NCBI RefSeq assembly: GCF_014647875.1
Contig: NZ_BMQA01000031.1
Location: 31,127 to 95,126, forward strand
Length of the DNA: 64,000 nucleotides
Direction of reading: 5' to 3'
Origin: Streptomyces brasiliensis
Lineage (GTDB): Bacteria; Actinomycetota; Actinomycetes; Streptomycetales; Streptomycetaceae
The notes below the pieces were generated by a model that had not been told where the DNA came from, did not search any database, and saw nothing but the letters and a program-made list of their open reading frames with translations. The translations under genes and the position numbers were made by a program. This document shows positions 42,668 to 51,698 of the stretch, one piece after another. The stretch's first letter is position 1, and every line of letters starts with the position of its first letter.

Positions 42668-43394
42668 AGCGCGGCCGACGGCGCTCCAGGAAGGCGGCGA
42701 CCCCCTCGGCGGTGTCGCCGCTGCCGCGTGCCTGCCCGGTCCAGTACGGGTCCCGGTCCGCGCGCCCGTCGGCGAACTCCTTGGCCGCGGCCTGCGTCAG
42801 CTGCGACCGGGAGACCAGGATCCGGGTGAACTCGGCCACGCGCTTGGCCAGTTCGCCCTCCGGCAGCACCTCGTCGACCAGGCCCGTGCGCAGCGCCCGG
42901 CCGGCGTCGATCAACTCGCCCGAGAACAGCAGGTACTTGACGGCGGCCGGCCCCGTCAGCGACACCAGCCGCCGGGTCGAGGACGACGGATAGACGATGC
43001 CCAGCTTCGCCGGGGTCACCCCGAACAGCGCCCCCTCCTCGGCGAACCGCAGATCGCAGGCCGCCGCGAGCTGTGCACCGCCGCCCACGCAGTGCCCGCG
43101 CACAGCCGCCAGGGTCGGCTTGGGGAACGCCGCCAGCGCCTCCTCGGCGGCCACGGCGAGCCGCTGCGCCTCCTCGGGCGAACCCCGCAGGGTCGAGATG
43201 TCGGCCCCGGCGCAGAAGGTCCCGCCCTCACCGGTGAGCACCAGCGCTCGCACAGCCGGATCGGAGGCCAGCGCGTTCAGCAGCGGCGGCAGCGCGGCCC
43301 ACATCGCGGCCGTCATGGCGTTGCGCTTGGCCGGGTGGTGCATGACGACGGTGGCGACGGAATCGGTGACCGAGTGCAACAACTGGGGCTCCAT
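42639..43394 (-). CDS. Enoyl-CoA hydratase/isomerase family protein
   Basis: 251-aa crotonase. Acyl-CoA binding helix PAKRNAMTAAMWAALP, oxyanion-hole GGTFCAGADISTL and RGHCVGGGAQLAAACDLRFA, then FGVTPAKLGIVYPSSSTRRL. The two catalytic Glu of true hydratases: one is replaced here (A-K-L-G region), so hydratase versus isomerase/decarboxylase cannot be settled. Tail-to-tail overlap of 29 bp with the DJ-1 gene, which is unusual and means its C-terminal 9 codons are antisense to the neighbour. Confidence 0.88.
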   Translation of the reverse strand: MEPQLLHSVTDSVATVVMHHPAKRNAMTAAMWAALPPLLNALASDPAVRALVLTGEGGTFCAGADISTLRGSPEEAQRLAVAAEEALAAFPKPTLAAVRGHCVGGGAQLAAACDLRFAEEGALFGVTPAKLGIVYPSSSTRRLVSLTGPAAVKYLLFSGELIDAGRALRTGLVDEVLPEGELAKRVAEFTRILVSRSQLTQAAAKEFADGRADRDPYWTGQARGSGDTAEGVAAFLERRRPRFTWSVPASG

Positions 43395-43531
43395 GCGGCG
43401 GATGCTATCCGGCCCCGCCGGACGGGAGACGGGGAAGGGCCACAGGTGAGAAACCCCACTTCGGAGTTACGGCATTACAGGCAAAGGGGATGAAAAGGGA
43501 AGGGGGTGGTGCGGGAGGCTGAGGAGGTCCC

Positions 43532-44125
43532 ATGGCCGGATTCGGCAGGAGCCGGCGCCACGCGGCGAAGCTGTACCGCGGATTCGGACTGCTCACCGCC
43601 CTCGGCGTGATCCTGGTGCTGGCCGGACTCGTCGGGCTCGTCTACACCGGCGTCGCCACGCTCACCTCGATGCTCCTGTTCGGCTGGCTCCTGCTGATCG
43701 GCGGGATCGTGGGCCTGCTCCACGCCGTCCAGGCGCGCGGCACGAACTTCTTCTGGCTCGGCGTGATCGTGGCCGCGCTCAACATCGCGGCCGGTGTGGT
43801 GATCATGCGCAGGCCCGAGGCGGCCGCCGCGGCGCTTGCCATGTTCGCCGCCCTGCTCTTCCTGACCGGCGGCATCTTCCGGCTGGTCGGCGCGCTGGTC
43901 GTGCGCGGCCCCCAGCTCGGCTGGACCCTGCTCCTGGGCGCCTTCTATCTGCTGCTCGGCATCCTGGTCCTGGAGTCCTGGCCGAGCAGCAGCCAGTACG
44001 TCATCGGCTGCTTCTTCTCGCTCACCCTGCTCTTCGACGGCCTCGGCCTGATCGCCGCCGGTTTCGGCGGGCGCCGCGTCGTCGGCATGGTCGCCGAGGA
44101 CCGCGTCAAACCCGTACAACCCTAA
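43532..44125 (+). CDS. HdeD/DUF308 family integral membrane protein
   Basis: 197 aa, about six hydrophobic spans in three pairs (FGLLTALGVILVLAGLVGLVYTG, ASLTSMLLFGWLLLIGGIVGLLHAV, FFWLGVIVAALNIAAGVVIM, AALAMFAALLFLTGGIFRLVGAL, LGWTLLLGAFYLLLGILVL, FSLTLLFDGLGLIAAGFGG), the pattern of HdeD-like acid-stress membrane proteins. GAGGAGG precedes ATG 43532. Function in actinobacteria unknown. Upstream 43395-43531 holds a purine-rich stretch and nothing else recognisable. Confidence 0.85.
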   Translation: MAGFGRSRRHAAKLYRGFGLLTALGVILVLAGLVGLVYTGVATLTSMLLFGWLLLIGGIVGLLHAVQARGTNFFWLGVIVAALNIAAGVVIMRRPEAAAAALAMFAALLFLTGGIFRLVGALVVRGPQLGWTLLLGAFYLLLGILVLESWPSSSQYVIGCFFSLTLLFDGLGLIAAGFGGRRVVGMVAEDRVKPVQP

Positions 44126-44266
44126 GAGGTCGCGAAACCGGCGCGGCAGGGACAGGACCAGTCCCACAACTGACCATGTCATACGCCAACGGTCAGATCC
44201 GCTCGATACCTGCTGACTTGTGTTCAGGTATCCGGAGTAGAGCGGTTCGTTACCAACACTCGACGT

Positions 44267-44875
44267 GTGGTGACAATCGAGCGCAAGGGCGGCGACCCAA
44301 CGATGGACAACCACGGGCGCGGGTACGGCCCGCGCCCAGCGGGCGGCGGAGAACCTCTCGACGGCGTGCCTCTTCACGACGTACCCCCCGAGGGCCGGCC
44401 CTTCGACCGGCGGCCCGCCGAAACCCTGCCGCATCCGCTGCCGTACGAGGGGGTCTGGCGGTTCACCGCCGCCGCCGTCGACGCCTCGGTCCCGCAGGCC
44501 CGGCACGCCGTACGGGACCTGCTCCTGCGCCAGGGCGTGCCGGTCGGGGACGACACGGTCCAGGGGCTCCTGCTGATCGTCTCCGAACTGGTCACCAACG
44601 CGGTCAAGCACGCGGCGCTGCTGTCGCCCATGCTCGCCGTCGAGGTCGCCGTCGGCGCCGAGTGGGTGCGGGTGTCCGTGGAGGACAACCACCCCTACCG
44701 TCCGACCGCCCTGGAGGCCGACCACGGCCGGACCGGCGGCCGGGGCCTGCTCCTCGTGCGTGAGGTGGCCCGGGAGGCGGGCGGGGTGGTCGACGTGGAA
44801 CACACGGCGAGCGGCGGCAAGGTGATCTGGGCAGCCCTGCCGCTCAAGCCCGCGCGCCTGCCGTACCGCTCGTAG
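44267..44875 (+). CDS. ATP-binding anti-sigma-factor-like kinase (HATPase_c)
   Basis: 202 aa; N-terminal ~60 residues low-complexity (RGYGPRPAGGGEPLDGVPLHDVPPEGRPF), then a GHKL ATPase domain: N box VSELVTNAVKHA, G1 VEDNHPYRP, G2 GGRGLLLVREVA. Streptomyces has many such RsbW/SpoIIAB-like proteins that bind sigma or anti-anti-sigma factors; partner unknown. The start could be GTG 44267 or ATG 44303. The ~140-bp upstream region contains no gene. Confidence 0.8.
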   Translation: MVTIERKGGDPTMDNHGRGYGPRPAGGGEPLDGVPLHDVPPEGRPFDRRPAETLPHPLPYEGVWRFTAAAVDASVPQARHAVRDLLLRQGVPVGDDTVQGLLLIVSELVTNAVKHAALLSPMLAVEVAVGAEWVRVSVEDNHPYRPTALEADHGRTGGRGLLLVREVAREAGGVVDVEHTASGGKVIWAALPLKPARLPYRS

Positions 44876-44881
44876 GGCGTC

Positions 44882-45475
44882 TCACCAGCCCGCGGACGCG
44901 CCCGTCAGCTCCCTGATCGCCGGACGGGTCGCGTCCAGCACGGTCATGAACCAGGACGAGAAGGGGTCACGCGCATGCCGCTCGGCCAGCTCGGCCGGGG
45001 TCACGAACGCGGTCGCCCCGACCTCCTCCGGGTCGGGGCCGAGCGGTGCCTGCACCAGGCCGACGAACAGGTGGTTGTACTCCTGCTCGACCAGTCCGGA
45101 GGCCGGATCCGGGTGGTTGTAGCGGACCGTGCCCGCCTCGGCCAGCAGCGACGGGGAGACCCCCAGCTCCTCGAACGTCCGCCGGGCCGCAGCCGCGAAC
45201 GGAGCCTCACCGGGGTACGGATGGCCGCAGCAGGTGTTGGACCACACGCCGGGGGAGTGGTACTTGCCCTGGGCCCTCTGTTGCAGCAGCAGCCTGCCGT
45301 GGTCGTCGAAGAGGAACACCGAGAACGCGCGGTGCAGCTGCCCCGGCGGCTGATGGGCGGAGAGCTTCTCCGCGGTACCGATCGTCACACCCTTCTCGTC
45401 AACCAGTTCCAGCAAAATCGCGTCTGCGGTGCCGTTCGACGAGCTGTGCGTCGCGGTGGCAGGTGTGATCGGCAT
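44882..45475 (-). CDS. idi: Isopentenyl-diphosphate delta-isomerase, type I
   Basis: 197 aa Nudix-fold isomerase that interconverts IPP and DMAPP, the building blocks of the squalene/hopanoid and other terpenoid routes. Motifs: FLFDDHGRLLLQQRAQGKYHSPGVWSNTCCGHP (catalytic Cys in TCCGHP) and the Nudix helix AARRTFEELGV; the glutamate region EQEYNHLFVG follows. ATG 45475 has GAAGG 6 bp upstream. About 10 kb from the hopanoid operon but on the opposite strand. 45476-45728 holds no gene I can defend. Confidence 0.94.
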   Translation of the reverse strand: MPITPATATHSSSNGTADAILLELVDEKGVTIGTAEKLSAHQPPGQLHRAFSVFLFDDHGRLLLQQRAQGKYHSPGVWSNTCCGHPYPGEAPFAAAARRTFEELGVSPSLLAEAGTVRYNHPDPASGLVEQEYNHLFVGLVQAPLGPDPEEVGATAFVTPAELAERHARDPFSSWFMTVLDATRPAIRELTGASAGW

Positions 45476-45728
45476 ACCCATCCTTCGCCTCGGTCTTCGC
45501 ACCCCAAGTCTGCCGTACGAATCTGGCACTACCGGCACTAACCGGCACGTCCGCATGTCCCGTGCACGGCACGGACCACGGCCGCCCCGGTGGGTGCCGG
45601 AAGGGTGACCCGGTAGGTGATCGTGCCCTGCCCGTCCGACGCGGAACCGTCCGGGGTGCCCTTCCGGGAAGGACCCGCGGGCGCACCGGAGCGCTGCTTT
45701 CCACCCGGCGCGGCTCCGGGGCACGCGA

Positions 45729-46670
45729 TCAGTGGCACAGGCCCGCCTCGTGCTCCGCGTGCCCGCCGGGCTCCAGCTGGAAGGTGCAGTGCTCCACGTC
45801 GAAGTGGTGTCCGAGGCAGCCCTGCAGTTCGTGCAGCAGCTTCTCGTTGCCTATGGCGTTCAGGACCTCCGAGCGGACGACCACGTGCGCGGACAGCACC
45901 GGCAGGCCCGAGGTGATGGTCCAGGCGTGCAGATCGTGTACCTCCTCCACGCCGTCCAGGGCCAGGATGTGCGCCCGTACCTCCGCCATGTCGACATTCT
46001 TGGGCGCCGCCTCCAGCAGCACGTCGAGGGTCTCGCGCAGCAGCCGCACCGTGCGCGGGACGATCATCAGGCCGATCAGCAGCGAGGCGATCGGGTCGGC
46101 GGGCTGCCAGCCCGTGGCGAGGATCACGGCCGCCGAGACGATCACGGCGACCGAGCCCAGCGCGTCCGCGGCCACCTCGAGGAACGCGCCGCGCACGTTC
46201 AGACTGTCCTTCTGTCCCCGCATCAGCAGCGTGAGCGAGATCATGTTCGCGGCCAGGCCGATCCCACCGAACACGATCATCAGGCCGCCCGCCGTGCCGG
46301 CCGGCGTGAAGAACCGCTGCACCGCCTCGTACAGGACGTAGCCGCCGACACCGAGCAGCAGCAGACAGTTGGCGAGGGCCGCGAGGATCTCGGCGCGCGC
46401 GAGGCCGAAAGTGCGGGTCGCACTCGGCGGCCGGGCGGCGAAGCGGATGGCGAGCAGGGCCATGCCCAGGCCCAGCGCGTCCGTCGCCATGTGCGCCGCG
46501 TCCGCGATGAGCGCGAGCGAGTTGGCGAGCACACCGCCCGTGATCTCCACCACCATGACGGCGAGCGTGATCCCCAGCGCCGCGCGCAGCCGTCCCCGGT
46601 ACGCCGCTGTGGCCGTACCGGTGGCCGGCGCATGCGTGTGCGCGTGCCCGTGATCGTGCCCAGCCCCCAT
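45729..46670 (-). CDS. Cation diffusion facilitator (CDF) metal exporter
   Basis: 313 aa, CzcD/ZnT type. His-rich N-terminus (HDHGHAHTHAP), about six transmembrane helices including MVVEITGGVLANSLALIADAAHMATDALGLGMALLAI with the H-x3-D metal site, and a cytoplasmic C-terminal domain (VRAHILALDGVEEVHDLHAWTITSGLPVLSAHVVV) ending CH. Probably exports Zn(II), Co(II) or Cd(II). No linked metal regulator is seen. Confidence 0.92.
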   Translation of the reverse strand: MGAGHDHGHAHTHAPATGTATAAYRGRLRAALGITLAVMVVEITGGVLANSLALIADAAHMATDALGLGMALLAIRFAARPPSATRTFGLARAEILAALANCLLLLGVGGYVLYEAVQRFFTPAGTAGGLMIVFGGIGLAANMISLTLLMRGQKDSLNVRGAFLEVAADALGSVAVIVSAAVILATGWQPADPIASLLIGLMIVPRTVRLLRETLDVLLEAAPKNVDMAEVRAHILALDGVEEVHDLHAWTITSGLPVLSAHVVVRSEVLNAIGNEKLLHELQGCLGHHFDVEHCTFQLEPGGHAEHEAGLCH

Positions 46671-46759
46671 GTGAACCGCCTTCCCGTGTACGCGCCCGGG
46701 ATCACAGTGAACTACGGGCGGGGGGTACCGGGCAACGCGGCACTGAACACCGTTGTCAT

Positions 46760-46798
46760 GTGCCCTGACCTGCAGAAACGAACACCAGGTCAGGGCAC
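46760..46798. terminator. Hairpin downstream of galE
   Basis: GTGCCCTGACCTG and its exact reverse complement flank a 13-nt loop; the structure ends 7 bp beyond the galE stop (46806). It likely terminates galE, and insulates the CDF gene that is transcribed in the same direction. Confidence 0.7.
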
Positions 46799-46805
46799 CC
46801 TCAGT

Positions 46806-47777
46806 TCACTTCGCGTGGTGCAGCTGCCAGCCCCGCCAGGCCGACTCCACCATTTCGCGTACCCCGCGCCGCGCCCGCCAGCCCAGCACCTCCGCGGCCC
46901 GCTCGGCCGACGCGACCGCGCGCGGGGCGTCTCCCGGGCGACGGTCCTCGACGAGCGGCGCCCGGCGGTCGCCGGTGACCTCGCCGATCACCGAGATCAG
47001 CTCGCGGACGGAAACCCCCTCGCCGCGGCCGATGTTCACGGTCAGGTCGCCCGACAGGTCCTTCCCGTCGAGCCTGCGGGCCGCCGCCAGATGCGCCTCC
47101 GCGAGATCGGCGACGTGGATGTAGTCGCGGACACAGGTGCCGTCCGGCGTCGGATAGTCGGCGCCGAAGATCCGCGGGGCCTCGTCGCGGGTGAGCCGGT
47201 CGAACACCATGGGGACGATGTTGAACACGCCCGTATCCGCCAGCTCGGGTGCGCCCGCACCGGCCACGTTGAAGTAGCGCAGGCACACGGTCGTGATCCC
47301 GTGCGCCTGTCCCGCCGCCCGTACCAGCCACTCCCCGGCGAGCTTGGTCTCGCCGTACGGGTTCACCGGGGCGCACGCCGTGTCCTCCGTGATGAGGTCC
47401 ACGTCCGGGTTGCCGTAGACCGCCGCCGACGAGGAGAACAGGAACCGCTCGATCCCGGCGCCCGCGACCGCCTCCAGGAGTGTGGCGAGACCACCCACGT
47501 TCTCCCGGTAATAACGAGTGGGCTGCGCCACGGACTCGGCGACCTGCTTGCGCGCCGCGAGATGGACGACGCCGGTCACGCCGTGCTCGGCGAGGACCCG
47601 CTCGAGCAGGCCCGCGTCCAGCGTGGAGCCCTCGACCAGCGGGACCTCCGCCGGCAGCCGCGCGGGCACCCCGGCCGACAGGTCGTCCAGCGCCACGACC
47701 CGCTCCCCGGCGCCCGCCATGGCCCGCGCCACATGCGCCCCGATGTATCCGGCCCCGCCGGTGATCAGCCACGTCAT
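46806..47777 (-). CDS. galE: UDP-glucose/galactose 4-epimerase-like NAD-dependent epimerase
   Basis: 323-aa extended SDR. N-terminal WLITGGAGYIGAHVARAMAGAG binds NAD; SSSAAVYG supplies Ser, and NPYGETKLAGE carries the Tyr-x3-Lys pair. It interconverts UDP-sugars such as UDP-Glc/UDP-Gal. ATG 47777 is chosen; the frame upstream is non-coding. It is divergent from the polyol-phosphate operon at 48068 across about 290 bp and may feed sugars to its glycosyltransferase, but that is only a positional inference. Confidence 0.87.
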   Translation of the reverse strand: MTWLITGGAGYIGAHVARAMAGAGERVVALDDLSAGVPARLPAEVPLVEGSTLDAGLLERVLAEHGVTGVVHLAARKQVAESVAQPTRYYRENVGGLATLLEAVAGAGIERFLFSSSAAVYGNPDVDLITEDTACAPVNPYGETKLAGEWLVRAAGQAHGITTVCLRYFNVAGAGAPELADTGVFNIVPMVFDRLTRDEAPRIFGADYPTPDGTCVRDYIHVADLAEAHLAAARRLDGKDLSGDLTVNIGRGEGVSVRELISVIGEVTGDRRAPLVEDRRPGDAPRAVASAERAAEVLGWRARRGVREMVESAWRGWQLHHAK

Positions 47778-48067
47778 GGTCGCCCACCCTATGCCGACGC
47801 CCACGGGTCGTACCCAATGTCCCGGATGACCGGTACGGGGCCCGGCCGCACGGGAGGCGGTTTGTGGGGTGGGCCCCCGATCACCCATGATGATCGCGGC
47901 AAAGGCCGGGTCAGACCGTGTCGACCTAGCCATGAACGGTCGGTGAACAAGACCCTCCGGTCATCCGATAACCTCTGCCGACATGCCGCCCGGGTGCCAC
48001 AGGCAGAGGGCGCCCCACCACGCAGAAGACCGGCGCCGGCGCGTCGGCACCCAGGGAGTGAGTTCGG

Positions 48068-49891
48068 TTGTCGACCGCCATCGTGACCGGCCAGCCGGTC
48101 CCCGGATCCTCGCTCGAGAGCGATCTGCGGTCCCTCGGCTTCGACGTGCGGAACGCCTCGGACGCCTCCGACGCCGAAGCCCTCCTCGCGGCGGTCCCGG
48201 CCGGTGAGCGTGTGGCCGTGGTCGACGCCCGCTTCGTGGGCCACCCGCACGCTCTGCGCCTCGGCCTGACCGACCCGCGCTTCCCGCTCGCCGCCGTCGC
48301 CGGCGCCGTGACCGCCCAGCCGGCCGGCCGCCAGGCCCTGACCCGCGCGGTGGCCCGGGAGACCTCGGCGGGCGGCGGTACGTCCCTCGCCGTGCACAGC
48401 CTCGCCGACCGCATCGTCACCGCGCTGGACGCCGACGGCGCCGACGTGCACCGCCCCGAGCTGGGCAGCCTGGTCGCCGCCGTCCCCACCGACCCCCAGT
48501 CCCGCAATGAGGCACGCCAGGCCGTCGCCGCCGTCGACGACGAGGCCGTACGCCTGAAGTCGGCCGTGAAGGCCCGCGACGGCTTCTTCACCACGTTCTT
48601 CATCAGCCCGTACTCGCGCTACATCGCCCGCTGGTGCGCCCGCCGCGGTCTCACCCCGAACCAGGTCACCACCGCCTCCCTGCTCACCGCCCTGATCGCG
48701 GCGAGCTGTGCGGCGACCGGCACCCGCGTCGGATTCGTCGCGGCCGGCGTCCTGCTGATCGCCTCGTTCGTCCTGGACTGCACCGACGGCCAGCTGGCCC
48801 GCTACTCGCTGCAGTACTCGACGCTCGGCGCCTGGCTGGACGCCACCTTCGACCGGGCCAAGGAGTACGCCTACTACGCGGGCCTCGCCCTCGGCGCGGC
48901 CCAGGCCGGCCATGACGACGTATGGGCCCTCGCCCTCGGCGCGATGGTCCTGCAGACCTGCCGTCACGTGGTCGACTTCTCCTTCAACGAGGCCAACCAC
49001 GACGCCACCGCCAACACCAGCCCCACAGCGGCCCTCTCCGGCAAGCTCGACAGCGTCGGCTGGACGGTGTGGGTGCGGCGGATGATAGTCCTGCCCATCG
49101 GTGAACGATGGGCCATGATCGCCGTACTGACCGCTTTCACCACCCCCCGCATCACCTTCTACGCCCTGCTCGTCGGCTGCGCCCTCGCCGCCACCTACAC
49201 CACGGCCGGCCGTGTGCTGCGGTCCCTGACGCGCAAGGCGCGGCGGACGGACCGGGCGGCACGTGCGCTGGCGGATCTCGCCGACAACGGCCCCCTGGCC
49301 GACGGCCTGGCCGCGTTGCTGCGCAGACGGTCCGGACAGAAGCGGCTCGGCTCGCCCCTGCTGTCCGCTTTCGCCGGCGCCGTGATGCTGCTTCTCGTGG
49401 CGGCCCTGGAGGGTTACGGCAACGGGCGCCTCGTCGCCTTCGGAGTCGTGTACGTCGGGGCCTCGGCCGCCGTGGTCGCAGCCCGGCCCCTCAAGGGCGC
49501 CCTCGACTGGCTCGTCCCCCCGCTCTTCCGGGCCGCCGAATACGGCACCGTCCTGATCCTCGCCGCTGAATCGAAGGTGAACGGAGCCCTTCCTGCGGCT
49601 TTCGGGCTGGTGGCCGCCGTCGCCTACCATCACTACGACACGGTGTACCGCATCCGCGGCAACGCCGGAGCGCCGCCGGCCTGGCTGGTGCGTGCCATCG
49701 GGGGGCAGGAGGGACGGACGCTGCTCGTCACCGTCCTGGCCGCGCTGCTCACCGGCTCGCAGTTCACGGTCGCGCTCACGGTCCTCGCCGTGTACGTGGC
49801 ACTGGTGGTGCTCGCGGAGAGCATCCGCTTCTGGGTGACCTCTCATCTGAGGGGTGCGCCCGCCGTACACGACGAAGGAGAAACCGCATGA
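48068..49891 (+). CDS. DUF5941-type CDP-alcohol phosphotransferase (large, two-part)
   Basis: 607 aa. N-terminal ~170 residues form a soluble alpha/beta region, then an integral membrane CDP-alcohol phosphotransferase core with the complete motif D-x2-DG-x2-AR-x8-G-x3-D-x3-D (DCTDGQLAR ... G-AWLD-ATFD), about residue 238 onward. A further ~250 residues carry more spans, as in DUF5941 proteins. The family transfers a phospho-alcohol from a CDP-alcohol to an acceptor. TTG start 48068 has GGGAG upstream. First gene of an overlapping operon (4-bp overlap with the next). Confidence 0.85.
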   Translation: MSTAIVTGQPVPGSSLESDLRSLGFDVRNASDASDAEALLAAVPAGERVAVVDARFVGHPHALRLGLTDPRFPLAAVAGAVTAQPAGRQALTRAVARETSAGGGTSLAVHSLADRIVTALDADGADVHRPELGSLVAAVPTDPQSRNEARQAVAAVDDEAVRLKSAVKARDGFFTTFFISPYSRYIARWCARRGLTPNQVTTASLLTALIAASCAATGTRVGFVAAGVLLIASFVLDCTDGQLARYSLQYSTLGAWLDATFDRAKEYAYYAGLALGAAQAGHDDVWALALGAMVLQTCRHVVDFSFNEANHDATANTSPTAALSGKLDSVGWTVWVRRMIVLPIGERWAMIAVLTAFTTPRITFYALLVGCALAATYTTAGRVLRSLTRKARRTDRAARALADLADNGPLADGLAALLRRRSGQKRLGSPLLSAFAGAVMLLLVAALEGYGNGRLVAFGVVYVGASAAVVAARPLKGALDWLVPPLFRAAEYGTVLILAAESKVNGALPAAFGLVAAVAYHHYDTVYRIRGNAGAPPAWLVRAIGGQEGRTLLVTVLAALLTGSQFTVALTVLAVYVALVVLAESIRFWVTSHLRGAPAVHDEGETA

Positions 49892-50649
49892 TCGGCCTCG
49901 TGCTGGCGGCCGGCGCCGGACGGCGTCTACGGCCCTACACCGACAGCCTTCCCAAGGCTCTGGTGCCGGTGCGCTCCGCGGGGCCGGCGGGCATAGAGGA
50001 CGGCATCACCGTGCTCGACCTCACGCTCGGCAACTTCGCCGAGATCGGTCTGACCGAGGTCGCGATCATCGTCGGCTACCGCAAGGAGGCCGTGTACGAG
50101 CGCAAGGCCGCCCTGGAGGCGAAGTACGGCCTCAAGCTCACCCTGATCGACAACGACAAGGCCGAGGAGTGGAACAACGCCTACTCCCTGTGGTGCGGCC
50201 GTGACGCCCTCAAGGACGGCGTGATCCTCGCCAACGGCGACACCGTCCACCCGGTCTCCGTCGAGCACACCCTGCTCGCCGCCCGCGGCGACGGCAAGAA
50301 GATCATCCTCGCCCTGGACACGGTGAAGAGCCTGGCGGACGAGGAGATGAAGGTCGTCGTCGACCCCGCCAGGGGCGTACGGAAGATCACCAAGCTGATG
50401 GACCCGGCCGAGGCCACCGGCGAGTACATCGGCGTCACGCTCATCGAGGGCGACGCCGCGCCCGAACTGGCCGACGCCCTCAAGGCCGTGTGGGAGACCG
50501 ACCCCCAGCAGTTCTACGAGCACGGCTACCAGGAGCTGGTCGACCGGGGTTTCCGCATCGACGTGGCGCCGATCGGCGACGTTCCGTGGGTCGAGATCGA
50601 CAACCACGACGATCTGGCCAGGGGACGGGAGATCGCGTGCCAGTACTGA
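49888..50649 (+). CDS. LicC/MobA-like nucleotidyltransferase (CTP:polyol-phosphate type)
   Basis: 253 aa. Signature LVLAAGAGRRLRPYTDSLPKAL (nucleotide-binding loop) and EEWNNAYSLWCGRD, recalling LicC phosphocholine cytidylyltransferases; ANGDTVHPVS contains the metal-binding Asp. Sits between a CDP-alcohol phosphotransferase and a glycerol-1-phosphate dehydrogenase-like gene, so it plausibly makes the CDP-activated alcohol used by its neighbours. ATGA overlap with the upstream gene and 13-bp overlap with the next. Substrate not proven. Confidence 0.83.
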   Translation: MIGLVLAAGAGRRLRPYTDSLPKALVPVRSAGPAGIEDGITVLDLTLGNFAEIGLTEVAIIVGYRKEAVYERKAALEAKYGLKLTLIDNDKAEEWNNAYSLWCGRDALKDGVILANGDTVHPVSVEHTLLAARGDGKKIILALDTVKSLADEEMKVVVDPARGVRKITKLMDPAEATGEYIGVTLIEGDAAPELADALKAVWETDPQQFYEHGYQELVDRGFRIDVAPIGDVPWVEIDNHDDLARGREIACQY

Positions 50650-51698
50650 CCCGGCTCATCCCCTCGCCGGTCGTCGTGGACATCCGCCCGGGTGCCCTCG
50701 ACGATCTGGCCGGTGTGCTGGCCGACGAGCGCATCTCGCACTCCGGCCGGCTCGCCGTCGCCGTCAGCGGTGGCTCCGGCGCCCGGCTGCGCGAGCGGAT
50801 CGCCTCCACCCTGCCCGGCGCGACCTGGTACGAGGTCGGCGGCGGCACCCTCGACGACGCGATCCGGCTGGCCGGCGAGATGAAGGGCGGCCGCTACGAC
50901 GCGGTCGTCGGCCTCGGCGGCGGCAAGATCATCGACTGTGCGAAGTTCGCGGCGGCGCGCGTGGGGCTGCCCCTGGTCGCCGTGCCGACGAACCTCGCGC
51001 ACGACGGCCTGTGCTCGCCGGTCGCGACGCTCGACAACGACGCCGGGCGCGGCTCGTACGGTGTGCCGAACCCGATCGCCGCGGTCGTCGACCTGGACGT
51101 CATCCGCGAGGCCCCGGCCCGGTTCGTCCGCGCGGGCATCGGCGACGCCGTCTCCAACATCAACGCGATCGCGGACTGGGAGCTGGCGAACCGGATCAAC
51201 GGCGAGAAGATCGACGGGCTGGCCGCCGCCATGGCCCGCCAGGCCGGTGAGGCGGTACTGCGCCACCCAGGCGGCATCGGGGACAACGACTTCCTCCAGG
51301 TGCTGGCCGAGGCGCTGGTGCTCACCGGTGTTGCGATGTCGATCTCGGGCGACTCCCGGCCCGCGTCGGGCTCCTGCCACGAGATCAACCACGCCTTCGA
51401 CCTGCTGTTCCCGAAACGTGCCGCCAGCCACGGCGAGCAGTGCGGACTCGGTGCGGCCTTCGCGACGTATCTGCGCGGAGCCCACGAGGAGGCGGTGTAC
51501 ATGGCCTCGGTGCTGCGCCGGCACGGACTGCCCGTGCTGCCGGAGGAGATCGGCTTCACGGTGGACGAGTTCGTCCGCGTCGTGGAGTTCGCCCCGGAGA
51601 CCCGGCCCGGCCGCTACACGATCCTCGAGCACCTCGACCTCAAGACCGACCAGATCAAGGACATCTACGCCGACTATGTCAAGGCCATCGGTAGCTGA
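50637..51698 (+). CDS. sn-Glycerol-1-phosphate dehydrogenase-like enzyme (AraM/EgsA family)
   Basis: 353 aa, iron-containing alcohol dehydrogenase superfamily. NAD(P)-binding VGLGGGKIID (residues 91-100). Probable metal ligands Asp170 (GIGD), His248 (CHEINHA) and His265 (SHGEQCG); TRPGRYTILEHL is family-typical near the end. Archaeal EgsA and Bacillus AraM reduce dihydroxyacetone phosphate to sn-glycerol-1-phosphate. GTG 50637 has GGGACGGGAG upstream and overlaps the nucleotidyltransferase stop. Other polyol-phosphates cannot be excluded. Confidence 0.87.
   Translation: MPVLTRLIPSPVVVDIRPGALDDLAGVLADERISHSGRLAVAVSGGSGARLRERIASTLPGATWYEVGGGTLDDAIRLAGEMKGGRYDAVVGLGGGKIIDCAKFAAARVGLPLVAVPTNLAHDGLCSPVATLDNDAGRGSYGVPNPIAAVVDLDVIREAPARFVRAGIGDAVSNINAIADWELANRINGEKIDGLAAAMARQAGEAVLRHPGGIGDNDFLQVLAEALVLTGVAMSISGDSRPASGSCHEINHAFDLLFPKRAASHGEQCGLGAAFATYLRGAHEEAVYMASVLRRHGLPVLPEEIGFTVDEFVRVVEFAPETRPGRYTILEHLDLKTDQIKDIYADYVKAIGS

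Noticed and set aside
45538..45738. Possible 66-aa minus-strand ORF between idi and the CDF gene
   Set aside because: No ribosome-binding site, no domain and a biased low-complexity sequence. It overlaps the CDF 3' end; I cannot support it.
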